DNA of 64,000 nucleotides from Fictibacillus nanhaiensis (GTDB lineage: Bacteria > Bacillota > Bacilli > Bacillales > Fictibacillaceae): contig NZ_JAHVJO010000001.1 of the NCBI RefSeq assembly GCF_019801215.1, positions 682,001-746,000 of the forward strand, in the 5' to 3' direction. The position numbers and the translations under genes were made by a program. Positions 27,632-36,140 of this stretch are shown here, piece by piece. Position 1 is the stretch's first letter; every line of letters starts with the position of its first letter. Below the pieces are notes generated by a model. It saw nothing but the letters and a program-made list of their open reading frames with translations, was not told the DNA's origin and ran no database searches.

Positions 27632-27661
27632 TGAATAGGTTTTCAAAATAAAACCATACTA
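27632..27661 (+). promoter_or_regulatory. SigG promoter of the SASP gene
   Basis: TGAATA (27632-27637) and CATACTA (27655-27661) with exactly 17 bases between match the B. subtilis SigG consensus fully. It lies 63 bases before the SASP start, as expected for forespore expression. Confidence 0.85.
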
Positions 27662-27723
27662 TCTTTAACGGAAAAACAAATCTGCTTTTCCGTACATATT
27701 ATCTCCCAAAGGAGGGAAATCGC

Positions 27724-27912
27724 ATGGCACGTAATAACAGCAACCAAATCGTAGTTCCTGGAGCACAAGGAGCTCTTGATGCAATGAAGCAAGAGATCGC
27801 GGCTGAGTTCGGAGTACATCTTGGACCAGACACAACTTCTCGTGCAAACGGATCTGTTGGTGGCGAAATCACTAAGCGTCTTGTAGCACAAGCGTTAGGC
27901 GGACTTCGTTAA
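27724..27912 (+). CDS. alpha/beta-type small acid-soluble spore protein
   Basis: 62-residue DNA-coating protein of the spore core. It has the germination protease site region [20 protein letters not shown] and the second DNA-binding helix [25 protein letters not shown] is a strong ribosome site and the upstream promoter is a perfect SigG match. In spores these proteins force DNA toward an A-like form and protect it from UV and heat; at germination they are degraded for amino acids. One of what are normally several ssp genes per genome. Confidence 0.95.
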   Translation: MARNNSNQIVVPGAQGALDAMKQEIAAEFGVHLGPDTTSRANGSVGGEITKRLVAQALGGLR

Positions 27913-27936
27913 TTCAGCAACCTCCTTGTAAGAAAA

Positions 27937-27963
27937 AACTCGGGATTCGTCCCGGGTTTTTAT
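27937..27963 (+). terminator. terminator after the SASP gene
   Basis: ACTCGGGA pairs with TCCCGGGT around TTCG, with As before and TTTT after; a compact, stable hairpin. Confidence 0.88.
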
Positions 27964-28052
27964 TATTTTCTGGACTTATTTAATCTTACAATGTTCCTTG
28001 CCAATCACTTAAAAGATTTTGTTGAAAAGAAATAAGGATGAAGGAGTATCAT

Positions 28053-28490
28053 ATGGTAGATGTGTTAACTGACATAAAAATAAGATGTTCAAAAGAAAAA
28101 GTAGCTGAATATGCTGCAAACCCTGATCATGCTCCAGAATGGTATGTAAACATTAAATCAGCAGAATGGAAAACAGAAAAAGTCATAAAGATTGGTTCAA
28201 AAATAGCTTTTGTGGCAGAATTCCTAGGAAGACAGCTAGCTTATGTGTATGAAATTGTTGAATACATCCCTGGTGAAAAGCTTGTGATGAGAACGTCAAA
28301 TGGACCTTTTCCCATGGAAACCACCTATACGTGGGAAGCAATCGAAGACGATGCAACGCATATGACATTAAGGAACAAAGGCGTACCGACGGGGTTTTCG
28401 AAGTTTTTCTCACCATTTATGTCTTACATGATGAAAAGAGCAAATATGAAAGATTTAAAAAAATTGAAAGCTATCCTTGAAGAGAAATAA
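28053..28490 (+). CDS. SRPBCC-family protein
   Basis: 145 residues of the START/polyketide-cyclase-like helix-grip fold: VDVLTDIKIRCSKEKVAEYAANPDHAPEWY at the start, then GSKIAFVAEFLGRQLAYVYEIVEYIPGEKLVMR strands and a C-terminal helix (MKDLKKLKAILEEK). Such proteins bind hydrophobic ligands; the ligand here is unknown. ATG 28053 follows AAGGAG (28043-28048) with good spacing. Single-gene unit ending in a strong terminator. Confidence 0.83.
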   Translation: MVDVLTDIKIRCSKEKVAEYAANPDHAPEWYVNIKSAEWKTEKVIKIGSKIAFVAEFLGRQLAYVYEIVEYIPGEKLVMRTSNGPFPMETTYTWEAIEDDATHMTLRNKGVPTGFSKFFSPFMSYMMKRANMKDLKKLKAILEEK

Positions 28491-28497
28491 TAAGAGA

Positions 28498-28527
28498 AAA
28501 AAGCTTGGGGAAAGAACCCAAGCTTTT
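28498..28527 (+). terminator. terminator after the SRPBCC gene
   Basis: AAAAAGCTTGGG pairs with CCCAAGCTTTTT around GAAAGAA. Strong, and symmetric enough to act in both directions. Confidence 0.92.
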
Positions 28528-28733
28528 TCTTATCTTATTTATTAGCGTAAATTCAATCAACAGCAAGTTTTACTGCGGGTTGAAATGGTCTTCTTTTCTG
28601 CGGTCATAACAATGTATCAATAAATTTCATGAAAATTGTCATATCAAAGAAATGCTAAAAGAAAATGAAAATTTCATGTATAATGAGAGCGTTAACATGA
28701 TATGTTTTAATGTCATTATGGGGAGTGGATCTT

Positions 28734-29582
28734 ATGACAGAACAAAATAAGTTGGACAGCAAAGAATCAGAAAAAGGAATTCATACAGACTTTATCAATC
28801 AGATGACTTATGGTGAATACCTCAATTTAGACAAAATCTTATCCGGTCAAAAAAGGCTTTCTGGTCATCATGATGAGATGCTTTTTATTATCATTCATCA
28901 AGTCAGTGAGCTTTGGATGAAATTGATTTTACACGAAACCAGATCAGCTATTTCTTCTATTGAAAACGGCAATCTTCACTCAGCCTTCAAGATGCTTTCA
29001 CGTGTATCTAAGATTCAATCTCAAATTATTGAATCATGGGATGTTCTTTCTACTCTTACTCCAGCAGAGTACATGGAATTCAGAGATAAGTTAGGACAAG
29101 CATCAGGCTTTCAATCGTATCAGTATCGCATGATTGAATTTGCTCTTGGATACAAAACACCACATATTTTAGAAATTTATAAGAAAGATGCTGACCTGCA
29201 CGAGCAGCTTACAACAGCTTTACATACCCCTAGTCTGTATGATGTATCCATCCAGGCTCTGGCAAAAGCTGGCCTTCACATTGATGAAGAAGTCTTAAAT
29301 CGTGATGTGACGAAGCGATATGAATACAACAGCAGTGTTGAAGAAGCTTGGCTTATCGTCTATAAAAATGTAGAGAAGTACTGGGATCTATACGAGCTTG
29401 CAGAAAAGTTAGTAGACATTGAAGACTGGCTTCAGCAGTGGCGATTCCGCCATATGAAGACAGTAGAAAGGATCATTGGATTTAAAGTAGGGACTGGCGG
29501 TTCATCAGGAGTGAACTATCTGAAAAAAGTTTTAGATCAGCGTTTCTTCCCTGAGCTTTGGGAATTAAGAACAAGTATATAG
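28734..29582 (+). CDS. kynA: tryptophan 2,3-dioxygenase
   Basis: Heme enzyme opening the indole ring of tryptophan to N-formylkynurenine. 282 residues, all helical; diagnostic segments are [53 protein letters not shown] and the heme-histidine region [23 protein letters not shown]. The ATG at 28734 has GGGGAGTGG upstream. No kynureninase or formamidase gene is nearby; it is a lone unit bounded by terminators, so the rest of the pathway must lie elsewhere or kynurenine is made for another purpose. Confidence 0.93.
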   Translation: MTEQNKLDSKESEKGIHTDFINQMTYGEYLNLDKILSGQKRLSGHHDEMLFIIIHQVSELWMKLILHETRSAISSIENGNLHSAFKMLSRVSKIQSQIIESWDVLSTLTPAEYMEFRDKLGQASGFQSYQYRMIEFALGYKTPHILEIYKKDADLHEQLTTALHTPSLYDVSIQALAKAGLHIDEEVLNRDVTKRYEYNSSVEEAWLIVYKNVEKYWDLYELAEKLVDIEDWLQQWRFRHMKTVERIIGFKVGTGGSSGVNYLKKVLDQRFFPELWELRTSI

Positions 29583-29592
29583 TAATAAATGA

Positions 29593-29618
29593 GGATGGCT
29601 AGTAAAGCCATCCATTTT
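29593..29618 (+). terminator. terminator after kynA
   Basis: GGATGGCT (29593-29600) pairs with AGCCATCC (29606-29613), loop AGTAA, then ATTTTTG. Confidence 0.85.
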
Positions 29619-29678
29619 TGTACATAAATATAACACCTAGCTCAATAATAAAGAAAGATATATTAAGGAGCTGGGAAG

Positions 29679-30482
29679 ATGCCGGAATTGCCAGAGATGG
29701 AAACATACAGAATATTTTTAAACCATAACATAATCAATAAACCCATTTCCAAAGTGGAAATCAATAGAGAAAAATCAATAAATAGATCTGTTAGCGACTT
29801 TATAGCTCAAGTACAAGGCAAGGCTGTGACAAAGGTAAAAAGAAGAGCAAAACATCTAATCTTCGAGTTGAATTCATGTCAATATCTTTTGCTGCATTTA
29901 ATGCTCGGAGGATGGATGTTCTTAGGAAACGAAAATAATGCTCCTGACCGGACAAAACAAGTCATCTTGTCGTTTGGTGAACTGAAGCTTTATTTTATTG
30001 GATTACGATTGGGCTATCTTCATCTAGTATCTAAGGAAGAATTAGACAACAAACTTAAAGATTTAGGACCAGAACCTTTTGATATGAGAATAGCGGATTT
30101 TGTAGAACGAATCAGTAAGAAAAAAGGAGCACTAAAACCCTTGCTCGTAAATCAAAGGTTCTTAGCAGGAATCGGAAACTGTTATTCAGATGAAATTTGC
30201 TTTGAAGCAAGATTAAAGCCTGGAAAGAAAGCAGACGAATTATCAAGGAATCAGATTCACGCACTTTTTAATGCAATTAAACCTCTATTAAGAAAGGCTA
30301 TAGAGTTAGGTGGTTACATGGATCATCCCATGTTTGAAGGAGACCAAAAAACGGGCGGGTATAACAACTCGCTCCTTGTCTATGGAAGAGAAGGTAAAGG
30401 CTGCTACCGGTGTGGTACACAGATAGAAAAAATGGAAATCTCATCGAATAAATCATTTTATTGTCCAAGCTGTCAAGAATGA
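29679..30482 (+). CDS. Fpg/Nei-family DNA glycosylase paralogue
   Basis: Base-excision glycosylase/AP lyase fold. It starts MPELPEMET, so the catalytic Pro2-Glu3 is present, has RRAKHLIFEL (DNA-binding Lys), NQRFLAGIGNCYSDEICF for the helix-two-turn-helix, and a C-terminal zinc finger CYRCGTQIEKM...YCPSC. The zinc-finger arginine that Fpg uses to hold DNA appears replaced by lysine (SSNKSFYC). It is 267 residues and quite different from typical MutM, so I call it a divergent paralogue rather than mutM. GGAGCTGGGA precedes the ATG. It sits just upstream of the mrfAB DNA-repair pair. Confidence 0.88.
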   Translation: MPELPEMETYRIFLNHNIINKPISKVEINREKSINRSVSDFIAQVQGKAVTKVKRRAKHLIFELNSCQYLLLHLMLGGWMFLGNENNAPDRTKQVILSFGELKLYFIGLRLGYLHLVSKEELDNKLKDLGPEPFDMRIADFVERISKKKGALKPLLVNQRFLAGIGNCYSDEICFEARLKPGKKADELSRNQIHALFNAIKPLLRKAIELGGYMDHPMFEGDQKTGGYNNSLLVYGREGKGCYRCGTQIEKMEISSNKSFYCPSCQE

Positions 30483-30546
30483 TGGATCTCTTTTTGTATA
30501 AGAAAGCCATTGAATATATATCCAACTTAAAACAGGAGAAAGTTTC

Positions 30547-30573
30547 GGGACTTGAACATTACGTTTAAGTCCC
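30547..30573 (+). terminator. terminator after the glycosylase gene
   Basis: GGGACTTGAAC pairs with GTTTAAGTCCC with one G-U pair around ATTAC. The T tract is weak (CTGTTT). Confidence 0.65.
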
Positions 30574-30583
30574 TGTTTCATTA

Positions 30584-30597
30584 CGAACAAATATTCG
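30584..30597 (+). promoter_or_regulatory. LexA-like box upstream of mrfA
   Basis: CGAACAAATATTCG differs by one base from the Bacillus LexA consensus CGAAC-N4-GTTCG and lies 27 bases before the mrfA ATG, next to a TAAAAT -10-like element. Binding is inferred. Confidence 0.5.
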
Positions 30598-30623
30598 TTA
30601 AAATAGAGAGTGAGGTGAGAAGC

Positions 30624-32906
30624 ATGTTTCGAAAAAAGTCCATCCAACAAGTTATGGATGTTTTACGTGAGCCTGATATATTTAAGCAAATTGTACACTG
30701 GAAAACGATCGAACCAAAAGAAGCGGTATCCGTTCCTATCCCAGATACACTACATCCTACAATCCGATCTGCTCTTTTAAAAAGAGGGATTACTTCCTTA
30801 TATATTCATCAGTTATCAGCTTATGAGACTGCTCGGCGTTCAGAAAGCTTTGTAGCCGTTACACCCACTGCTTCTGGAAAAACACTTTGCTACAACCTTC
30901 CTGTTCTTCAGGAAATCGCAAACAATCCGGAAGCACGTGCTCTTTATCTTTTTCCAACTAAAGCACTTGCTCAAGATCAGAAATCCGAGATGAATGAACT
31001 GATAGATGAAATGGGATTAGATATAAAAAGCTATACCTATGATGGCGATACACCAGCTAACATTCGTCAGGTCGTGAGAAAAGCCGGGAATATTGTTATG
31101 ACAAACCCCGATATGCTTCATGCTGCCGTTCTTCCGCATCACACAAAATGGGTAGCGTTATTTGAGAACTTAAAGTATGTAGTTATTGATGAGTTACATA
31201 CATATCGAGGTGTTTTCGGCAGTCATGTGGCAAATGTTATCCGACGATTAAAACGAATCTGTAACTTTTATGGAAGCGATCCTATTTTCATTTGTACATC
31301 AGCAACGATTGCGAATCCTAAAGAACTAGCTGAACAGCTTACGGGGAATCCAATAACACTAATCAACAATAATGGTGCACCATCAGGTCGAAAGCACTTT
31401 CTTTTCTATAATCCTCCTGTTGTGAATAAACCGCTTAATGTTAGGCGAAGCGCAACACTCGAAGCAAGGAATCTAGCCAAGTTGTTTTTAGAGAACCACA
31501 TACAAACAATCGTTTTTGCAAGAAGCCGTGTGAGGGTGGAAATTTTGCTTACGTACTTACAAGAGCTCGCTAAAAAGGAATTTGGAACAAAATCGATTCA
31601 AGGATATCGAGGTGGTTATTTACCAAAACAGCGTCGGGCGATTGAAAAAGGTCTGCGAAATGGAGAAATCATGGGAGTTGTTTCTACAAATGCCCTGGAA
31701 CTTGGAGTAGACATCGGTCAGCTTCATGCTTGCATTTTAACAGGATATCCAGGATCTATAGCAAGTGCATGGCAGCAAGCAGGACGAGCGGGAAGACGAC
31801 AAGATGAGAGTATTGTGATTATGGTAGCCTCATCATCCCCGCTTGATCAGTATGTCATTCAACATCCAGACTACTTTTTCGAACGGTCGCCAGAATCAGC
31901 TAGAATGAATCCGGACAATTTGATTATCCTTGTAGATCATTTAAAATGTGCCGCTTACGAACTGCCGTTTCAGGAGAATGAGAAATTTGGGGACCAAGAA
32001 ATTGAGGATGTACTTGAATTTTTAGTTGACGAACAAGTACTTCATAAGAGAGGGAAACATTTCTATTGGATGAACGATTCTTTCCCTGCTCATACTATTA
32101 GTTTGCGTTCTGCGTCCCAGGAAAATGTTATTATCATTGACCAAACCAACGTAGCAGATGTTAAAGTGATCGGTGAGATGGATCGCTTTAGTTCCATGAC
32201 TCTTTTGCATGAAGAGGCGATCTATCTGCATCAAGGAACTCAATATCAAGTTGAAAAGCTTGATTATGAAGAGAAAAAGGCGTTTGTACGTGAAGTAGAT
32301 GTCGATTATTTTACAGATGCCAATCTCGCTGTTTCATTAAATGTTCTGGAAGTGGACAAAGAGATGAAAAATGAACAAAATGCAAAAGCATTTGGGGATG
32401 TCATGGTTGTTGCAAAGGCAACGATTTTCAAGAAAATCAAATTTGAAACACATGATAATATTGGTTCAGGTCCAATCCACTTACCAGAAGAGGAACTCCA
32501 CACTTCTGCGACTTGGTTAACGTTTCAAAACGAAGAACTTTCCGAAGAGAAGTTAGAAGCCGGCTTATTAGGAATCGCTCATGTATTACGTCATGTTGCA
32601 CCCCTGTTCGTCATGTGTGATACAAATGACTTACATGTTGTTCCACAAGTAAAAGCGGTTCATAATGAACAGCCGACGATCTTTGTTTATGATCGGTATC
32701 CTGGTGGAATTGGATTAAGCGAAAAGGTGTATGGTTCATGGGATACCGTATTAGATCAAGCCCTTTTAATGATTAAAAATTGTCCGTGTGAGAAAGGCTG
32801 TCCTTCTTGTACAGGAACATTTGAAGAAGGAAACAACAATAAAGCACTAGCTGTAAAATTGATTGCAGAGATTAAAGGAGTACCAAATCATGTCGATTCA
32901 AAATAA
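30624..32906 (+). CDS. yprA: MrfA-type DNA helicase (YprA)
   Basis: Superfamily 2 helicase of the mitomycin repair factor pair MrfA-MrfB described in B. subtilis. 760 residues from the ATG at 30624 (GAGGTGAG upstream). Motif I TPTASGKT, PTKALAQDQ, DELH (DEAH variant), TSATIAN, and motif VI QQAGRAGRRQ are clear. The C-terminal DUF1998-like domain carries the four-cysteine zinc motif CPCEKGCPSC. It overlaps mrfB by 17 bases. The known role is removal of mitomycin adducts independently of UvrABC. Confidence 0.93.
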   Translation: MFRKKSIQQVMDVLREPDIFKQIVHWKTIEPKEAVSVPIPDTLHPTIRSALLKRGITSLYIHQLSAYETARRSESFVAVTPTASGKTLCYNLPVLQEIANNPEARALYLFPTKALAQDQKSEMNELIDEMGLDIKSYTYDGDTPANIRQVVRKAGNIVMTNPDMLHAAVLPHHTKWVALFENLKYVVIDELHTYRGVFGSHVANVIRRLKRICNFYGSDPIFICTSATIANPKELAEQLTGNPITLINNNGAPSGRKHFLFYNPPVVNKPLNVRRSATLEARNLAKLFLENHIQTIVFARSRVRVEILLTYLQELAKKEFGTKSIQGYRGGYLPKQRRAIEKGLRNGEIMGVVSTNALELGVDIGQLHACILTGYPGSIASAWQQAGRAGRRQDESIVIMVASSSPLDQYVIQHPDYFFERSPESARMNPDNLIILVDHLKCAAYELPFQENEKFGDQEIEDVLEFLVDEQVLHKRGKHFYWMNDSFPAHTISLRSASQENVIIIDQTNVADVKVIGEMDRFSSMTLLHEEAIYLHQGTQYQVEKLDYEEKKAFVREVDVDYFTDANLAVSLNVLEVDKEMKNEQNAKAFGDVMVVAKATIFKKIKFETHDNIGSGPIHLPEEELHTSATWLTFQNEELSEEKLEAGLLGIAHVLRHVAPLFVMCDTNDLHVVPQVKAVHNEQPTIFVYDRYPGGIGLSEKVYGSWDTVLDQALLMIKNCPCEKGCPSCTGTFEEGNNNKALAVKLIAEIKGVPNHVDSK

Positions 32907-34155
32907 ACTTAATCGCCTAAAAAAGCATATGGTGAACCCAGTTTCGACAACTCCATTACCAACCGAAACGACAACAGATGAAAAAAAAGACAAATCCATT
33001 GATCATGTAGAATATTGGGAACAGTTTGGTGCTTCTCCTTATTTTTTTGAAGAGGATTATTGTATCATCAGGAAGGTGAAGTATCCGCTTGATCACAAAT
33101 GGGGCAAATATCGTTTTTCAGATGTTATAGGTGCGGTTCATAAGTGGAAAGATATTGATGCGGAACACCCGCTTCATGCAAAAGATCTTGACGCTAAAGA
33201 CCTCCTTTTTTTTGATACAGAAACAACCGGGTTAAGCAGCGGTGCGGGGAATACGATTTTCATGCTCGGAATGAGCCAGATTAAAGACGATCACGTCCTC
33301 GTTCATCAGTTTTTTCTCCCAGGACCCGGATCTGAAGTTGCTCTGTATCACTATTTTTTAAATCACGTAAAAGAATTAAAAAATCTTGTGACCTATAATG
33401 GGAAATCCTTTGATTGGCCACAAGTGAAAACACGTCATACACTCATTCGAGATTTTGTTCCCTCATTGCCCGAGTTTGGCCATTTTGATCTTTTACATGG
33501 GGCAAGAAGATTCTGGAAAGAAACATTACCAGCAGTTAAGCTTTCTGTTGTGGAAAAAGAAATCCTTGACGTGAATCGTGTTCATGATACTCCCGGCTAC
33601 TTAGCACCAATGCTTTATTTTCAATATTGCACAGAAGGAGATCCCTCTTTACTTGAAGGTGTCTTTCAGCACAATGAATGGGATGTTTTATCTTTAATAA
33701 CTCTTTACACTCATATGTCTGGACTTGTTCAAGGAAATGGGTTTCGTACGGAGAGAGAGGCATTTGAAGCAGCTCGGTGGTATGAAGCTTTAAATGAGAT
33801 TGAACTGGCCATTTCCATGTATCATGAAGTCCTTCAAACGGGGACTTCACTTCAATATCAATCTAAAAAAACACTTGCTTCCCTTTATAAAAAACAAAAC
33901 ATTATTGATGTTTCCGTTCAATACTGGCAGGAATTGCTTAATGAAAATAATATAGATGAAGATCCTGCGATTGAACTCTCCAAATATTATGAGCATGCAC
34001 TAAAAGATTATGAGAAGGCTTTAGATTACGCAGAACTTGCTCATACGATTTGGAAGGAAAAAAAACGGTTAGTGAAGAGAAAAGAAGAGCAGGAAAAACG
34101 GGCATTTGCAAAAAGAATCGAACGATTGGAGCAGCGCATCATCCAATATTCGTAA
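32890..34155 (+). CDS. yprB: MrfB-type exonuclease (YprB)
   Basis: DEDD-type 3'-5' exonuclease partner of MrfA. The ATG at 32890 follows AAAGGAG (32874-32880) inside the end of yprA, giving 421 residues. Exonuclease motifs: FFDTETTGLSSGAGNTIFMLG (Asp and Glu), YNGKSFDWPQVKTRHTL, and HNEWDVLSLITLY with the third acidic residue. The C-terminal 130 residues contain helical TPR-like repeats (ALNEIELAISMYHEVLQ; YYEHALKDYEKALDYAELA). Gene overlap with yprA supports a joint complex. Confidence 0.92.
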   Translation: MSIQNKLNRLKKHMVNPVSTTPLPTETTTDEKKDKSIDHVEYWEQFGASPYFFEEDYCIIRKVKYPLDHKWGKYRFSDVIGAVHKWKDIDAEHPLHAKDLDAKDLLFFDTETTGLSSGAGNTIFMLGMSQIKDDHVLVHQFFLPGPGSEVALYHYFLNHVKELKNLVTYNGKSFDWPQVKTRHTLIRDFVPSLPEFGHFDLLHGARRFWKETLPAVKLSVVEKEILDVNRVHDTPGYLAPMLYFQYCTEGDPSLLEGVFQHNEWDVLSLITLYTHMSGLVQGNGFRTEREAFEAARWYEALNEIELAISMYHEVLQTGTSLQYQSKKTLASLYKKQNIIDVSVQYWQELLNENNIDEDPAIELSKYYEHALKDYEKALDYAELAHTIWKEKKRLVKRKEEQEKRAFAKRIERLEQRIIQYS

Positions 34156-34418
34156 AAATTCGTCAAATTTATGAATTTATTGAAAATATCTCTTCTCAAT
34201 GTCCTTACTTTTTTGTAGAATAAGAGAGGACATGAAAATGTTTGTGAGAAAATAAAATTCCCCTCTTTTTTATTCCCCGGGTAAGCGCAAAATACGTCAC
34301 AAATCCTTATAATTCAACGTGTTTTTCGTCAATAATCCGCTCGTTTCGATTGTTTTCGCAAAATAAAGCGGAACACAAAGAGGGAAATGATATATTTTAT
34401 GGCATGGAGAGATGGTAC
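34156..34418. other. intergenic region between yprB and a small ORF
   Basis: 262 bp, AT-rich. ATGTCCT and AGGACAT near 34200-34234 form a weak inverted repeat, and a TATATT/TATTTT stretch near 34390 could serve as a -10. No gene longer than a few codons is supported here. Confidence 0.5.
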
Positions 34419-34511
34419 GTGAAGCAGTGGATTGTCGTTCTATTTTTTGTAATTGTTGGTTTAACGCTCATGATTGGCAATGAAATTAGTCACTCAACAC
34501 AAAACTTTTAA
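34419..34511 (+). CDS. 30-residue membrane peptide
   Basis: GTG start with GGAGAG seven to eight bases upstream opens KQWIVVLFFVIVGLTLMIG, a single membrane helix, then NEISHSTQNF and a stop. A strong hairpin terminator follows at once, which supports a real short transcript. No known family. Confidence 0.45.
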   Translation: MKQWIVVLFFVIVGLTLMIGNEISHSTQNF

Positions 34512-34518
34512 TGAGAAG

Positions 34519-34546
34519 CCCGGCTAAATGAGAAGCCGGGTGTTTT
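34519..34546 (+). terminator. terminator before ypsA
   Basis: CCCGGCT (34519-34525) pairs with AGCCGGG (34534-34540), followed by TGTTTT. Confidence 0.8.
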
Positions 34547-34566
34547 CATTAGCAGGGGGGACTTGC

Positions 34567-35127
34567 ATGATTCAAACTTTGCTGATAAGCGGGTATAAAG
34601 CACATGAGCTTGGAATTTTTAGTGATAGTCATGAAGGGGTATACTACATAAAGAAAGCACTTCAACAAAGACTTCGCTCATTAGTAGATGAAGGACTTGA
34701 GTGGGTCATAATCAGTGGACAACCTGGTGTTGAAATGTGGTCAGCCGAAGTGGTGTTGGAAATGCAACTGGAGTTCCCTGACTTGAAATTAGCTGTACTT
34801 ACTCCCTTTTTAGAACAAGAAACTCGATGGAAAGAAAATGTTCAAGAAAAATATCATGAAATACTTAGTAATGCAGATTTTGTGGATTCAGTCAGTCGAA
34901 AACCATATGAAAATCCTCAGCAGTTGCGGGTGAAAAATCAGTTTCTCGTTCAAAAAAGTGACGCCATTTTACTTCTTTACGACGAAGAAAAGGATGGTTC
35001 ACCGAAGTATTATTTACATGCCGCTAAGCAAAAGCAGGAATTGGACAATTCATACGAAATATTTTATATTACACCTTATGATTTGGATGTTCTTGTCCAG
35101 GAAGAACAGTGGAATCGTAACGAGTAA
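34567..35127 (+). CDS. ypsA: YpsA-like DUF1273 protein
   Basis: 186-residue Rossmann-like protein of the SLOG-type YpsA family. The ATG at 34567 follows AGGGGGGA. Motifs include LLISGYKAHELGIF, WVIISGQPGVEMWSAE and NQFLVQKSDAILLLYDEEKDGSPKYY, consistent with a nucleotide-binding pocket. B. subtilis YpsA affects FtsZ dynamics and stress tolerance. It sits directly upstream of gpsB as in Bacillus, and the linkage is conserved across Firmicutes. Confidence 0.9.
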   Translation: MIQTLLISGYKAHELGIFSDSHEGVYYIKKALQQRLRSLVDEGLEWVIISGQPGVEMWSAEVVLEMQLEFPDLKLAVLTPFLEQETRWKENVQEKYHEILSNADFVDSVSRKPYENPQQLRVKNQFLVQKSDAILLLYDEEKDGSPKYYLHAAKQKQELDNSYEIFYITPYDLDVLVQEEQWNRNE

Positions 35128-35215
35128 AAAAAGGTAATGAAGAAACAAAAACAAATTGACATTTGCTTCATGATTTGAAAAAATAACTTTAGAATTTTTA
35201 TGTGAGGTGATTCAC

Positions 35216-35530
35216 ATGAGTGAACAACGTTTTCATTTATCGGCGAAAGAAATACTCGAAAAAGACTTTAAACAAGGTTTTCGTGGGTATGATCAAGATG
35301 AAGTAGACAAATTTCTTGATTTAATTATCAAGGATTATGAAAACTTCCAAAAAGAATACGATGCAGTAGTTCAAGAAAATAACCGTTTGCGTCGCGAAGC
35401 CCAAGGTTCTTCAGACCAACAACAGACTCGCCGCATGCCTGCTGTTACATCCAGTACGACCAATTCAGATATTCTCCAACGTTTATCCAACCTGGAAAAA
35501 CATGTATTTGGCAGCAAGTTGTACGATTGA
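35216..35530 (+). CDS. gpsB: cell division protein GpsB
   Basis: DivIVA-like protein that links PBP1 (PonA) to the division and elongation machinery. The N-terminal domain FHLSAKEILEKDFKQGFRGYDQDEVDKFLDLIIKDYE is diagnostic (quoted in parts: SAKEILEKDF; RGYDQDEVDKFLD), a coiled coil runs to about residue 65, a Gln-rich linker follows, and the C-terminal ILQRLSNLEKHVFG trimerises. 104 residues. ATG at 35216 with GAGGTG six bases upstream. rnpB follows, exactly as in B. subtilis. Confidence 0.95.
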   Translation: MSEQRFHLSAKEILEKDFKQGFRGYDQDEVDKFLDLIIKDYENFQKEYDAVVQENNRLRREAQGSSDQQQTRRMPAVTSSTTNSDILQRLSNLEKHVFGSKLYD

Positions 35531-35603
35531 TTTCCAGTTTTTATCCATTTGATTTTTACCTTTTCAACTGCTATAATAAATCTTGCTTTTAAAAAACTTA
35601 AAT

Positions 35604-36027
35604 CAATAACGTTCGGGTAATCGCTGGACTAGATTTTCTAGTTTAGAGGAAAGTCCATGCTCGCACGGATCTGAGATGACCGTAATGATCGTGCCTGGCC
35701 AAAAAATAAGCCAGGGTAGCTTGGTTTGCTTTTTTAAAGCTTACTGGGTTAACGGCAGGGAACGCACCTAAGTCCATTGGATATGGTGTTAATACCTTGA
35801 AAGTGCCACAGTGACGTAGTCCCGATGGAAACAGAGGGAGTGGAACGAGGTAAACCCCACGAGCGAGAAACCCAAATTATGGTAGGGGAGTTTCCCTTTC
35901 GGAATTGAACGAATGGGAGAACAGGAAGTCAAGGCTTTCTGTAGATAGATGATTACCACCGGTGTACGAGGCTAACAGCCGCTTGTAGTACTATGGAACA
36001 GAACATGGCTTACAGAACGTTATTGGT
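35604..36027 (+). ncRNA. rnpB: RNase P RNA, class B
   Basis: Catalytic RNA that matures tRNA 5' ends. Conserved blocks are readable: GAGGAAAGTCCATGCTCGCAC near the 5' end (split here as GAGGAAAGTCC and ATGCTCGCAC), GAAAGTGCCACAGTGACG, GGTAAACCCC..GAGCGAGAAACCCAAATT, TAGATAGATGATTACC and the 3' ACATGGCTTACAGAACGTTA. The 5' AATAACGTT pairs with 3' AACGTTATT to close helix P1. The layout is the Bacillus (type B) form, and its place between gpsB and ypsC matches B. subtilis. The ends are estimated from P1. Confidence 0.95.
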
Positions 36028-36046
36028 ACCTAATTAAAGCTATGAG

Positions 36047-36069
36047 GGCCCCGCTTACCGGGGCTTTTT
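36047..36069 (+). terminator. terminator of rnpB
   Basis: GCCCCG (36048-36053) pairs with CGGGGC (36059-36064), then TTTTTC. Confidence 0.9.
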
Positions 36070-36140
36070 CTATTTACATAAAAGAGAACAGGGTATACTT
36101 ATAGATATAACAATCGGAAACATTAAGGGAGTTAATGAAG

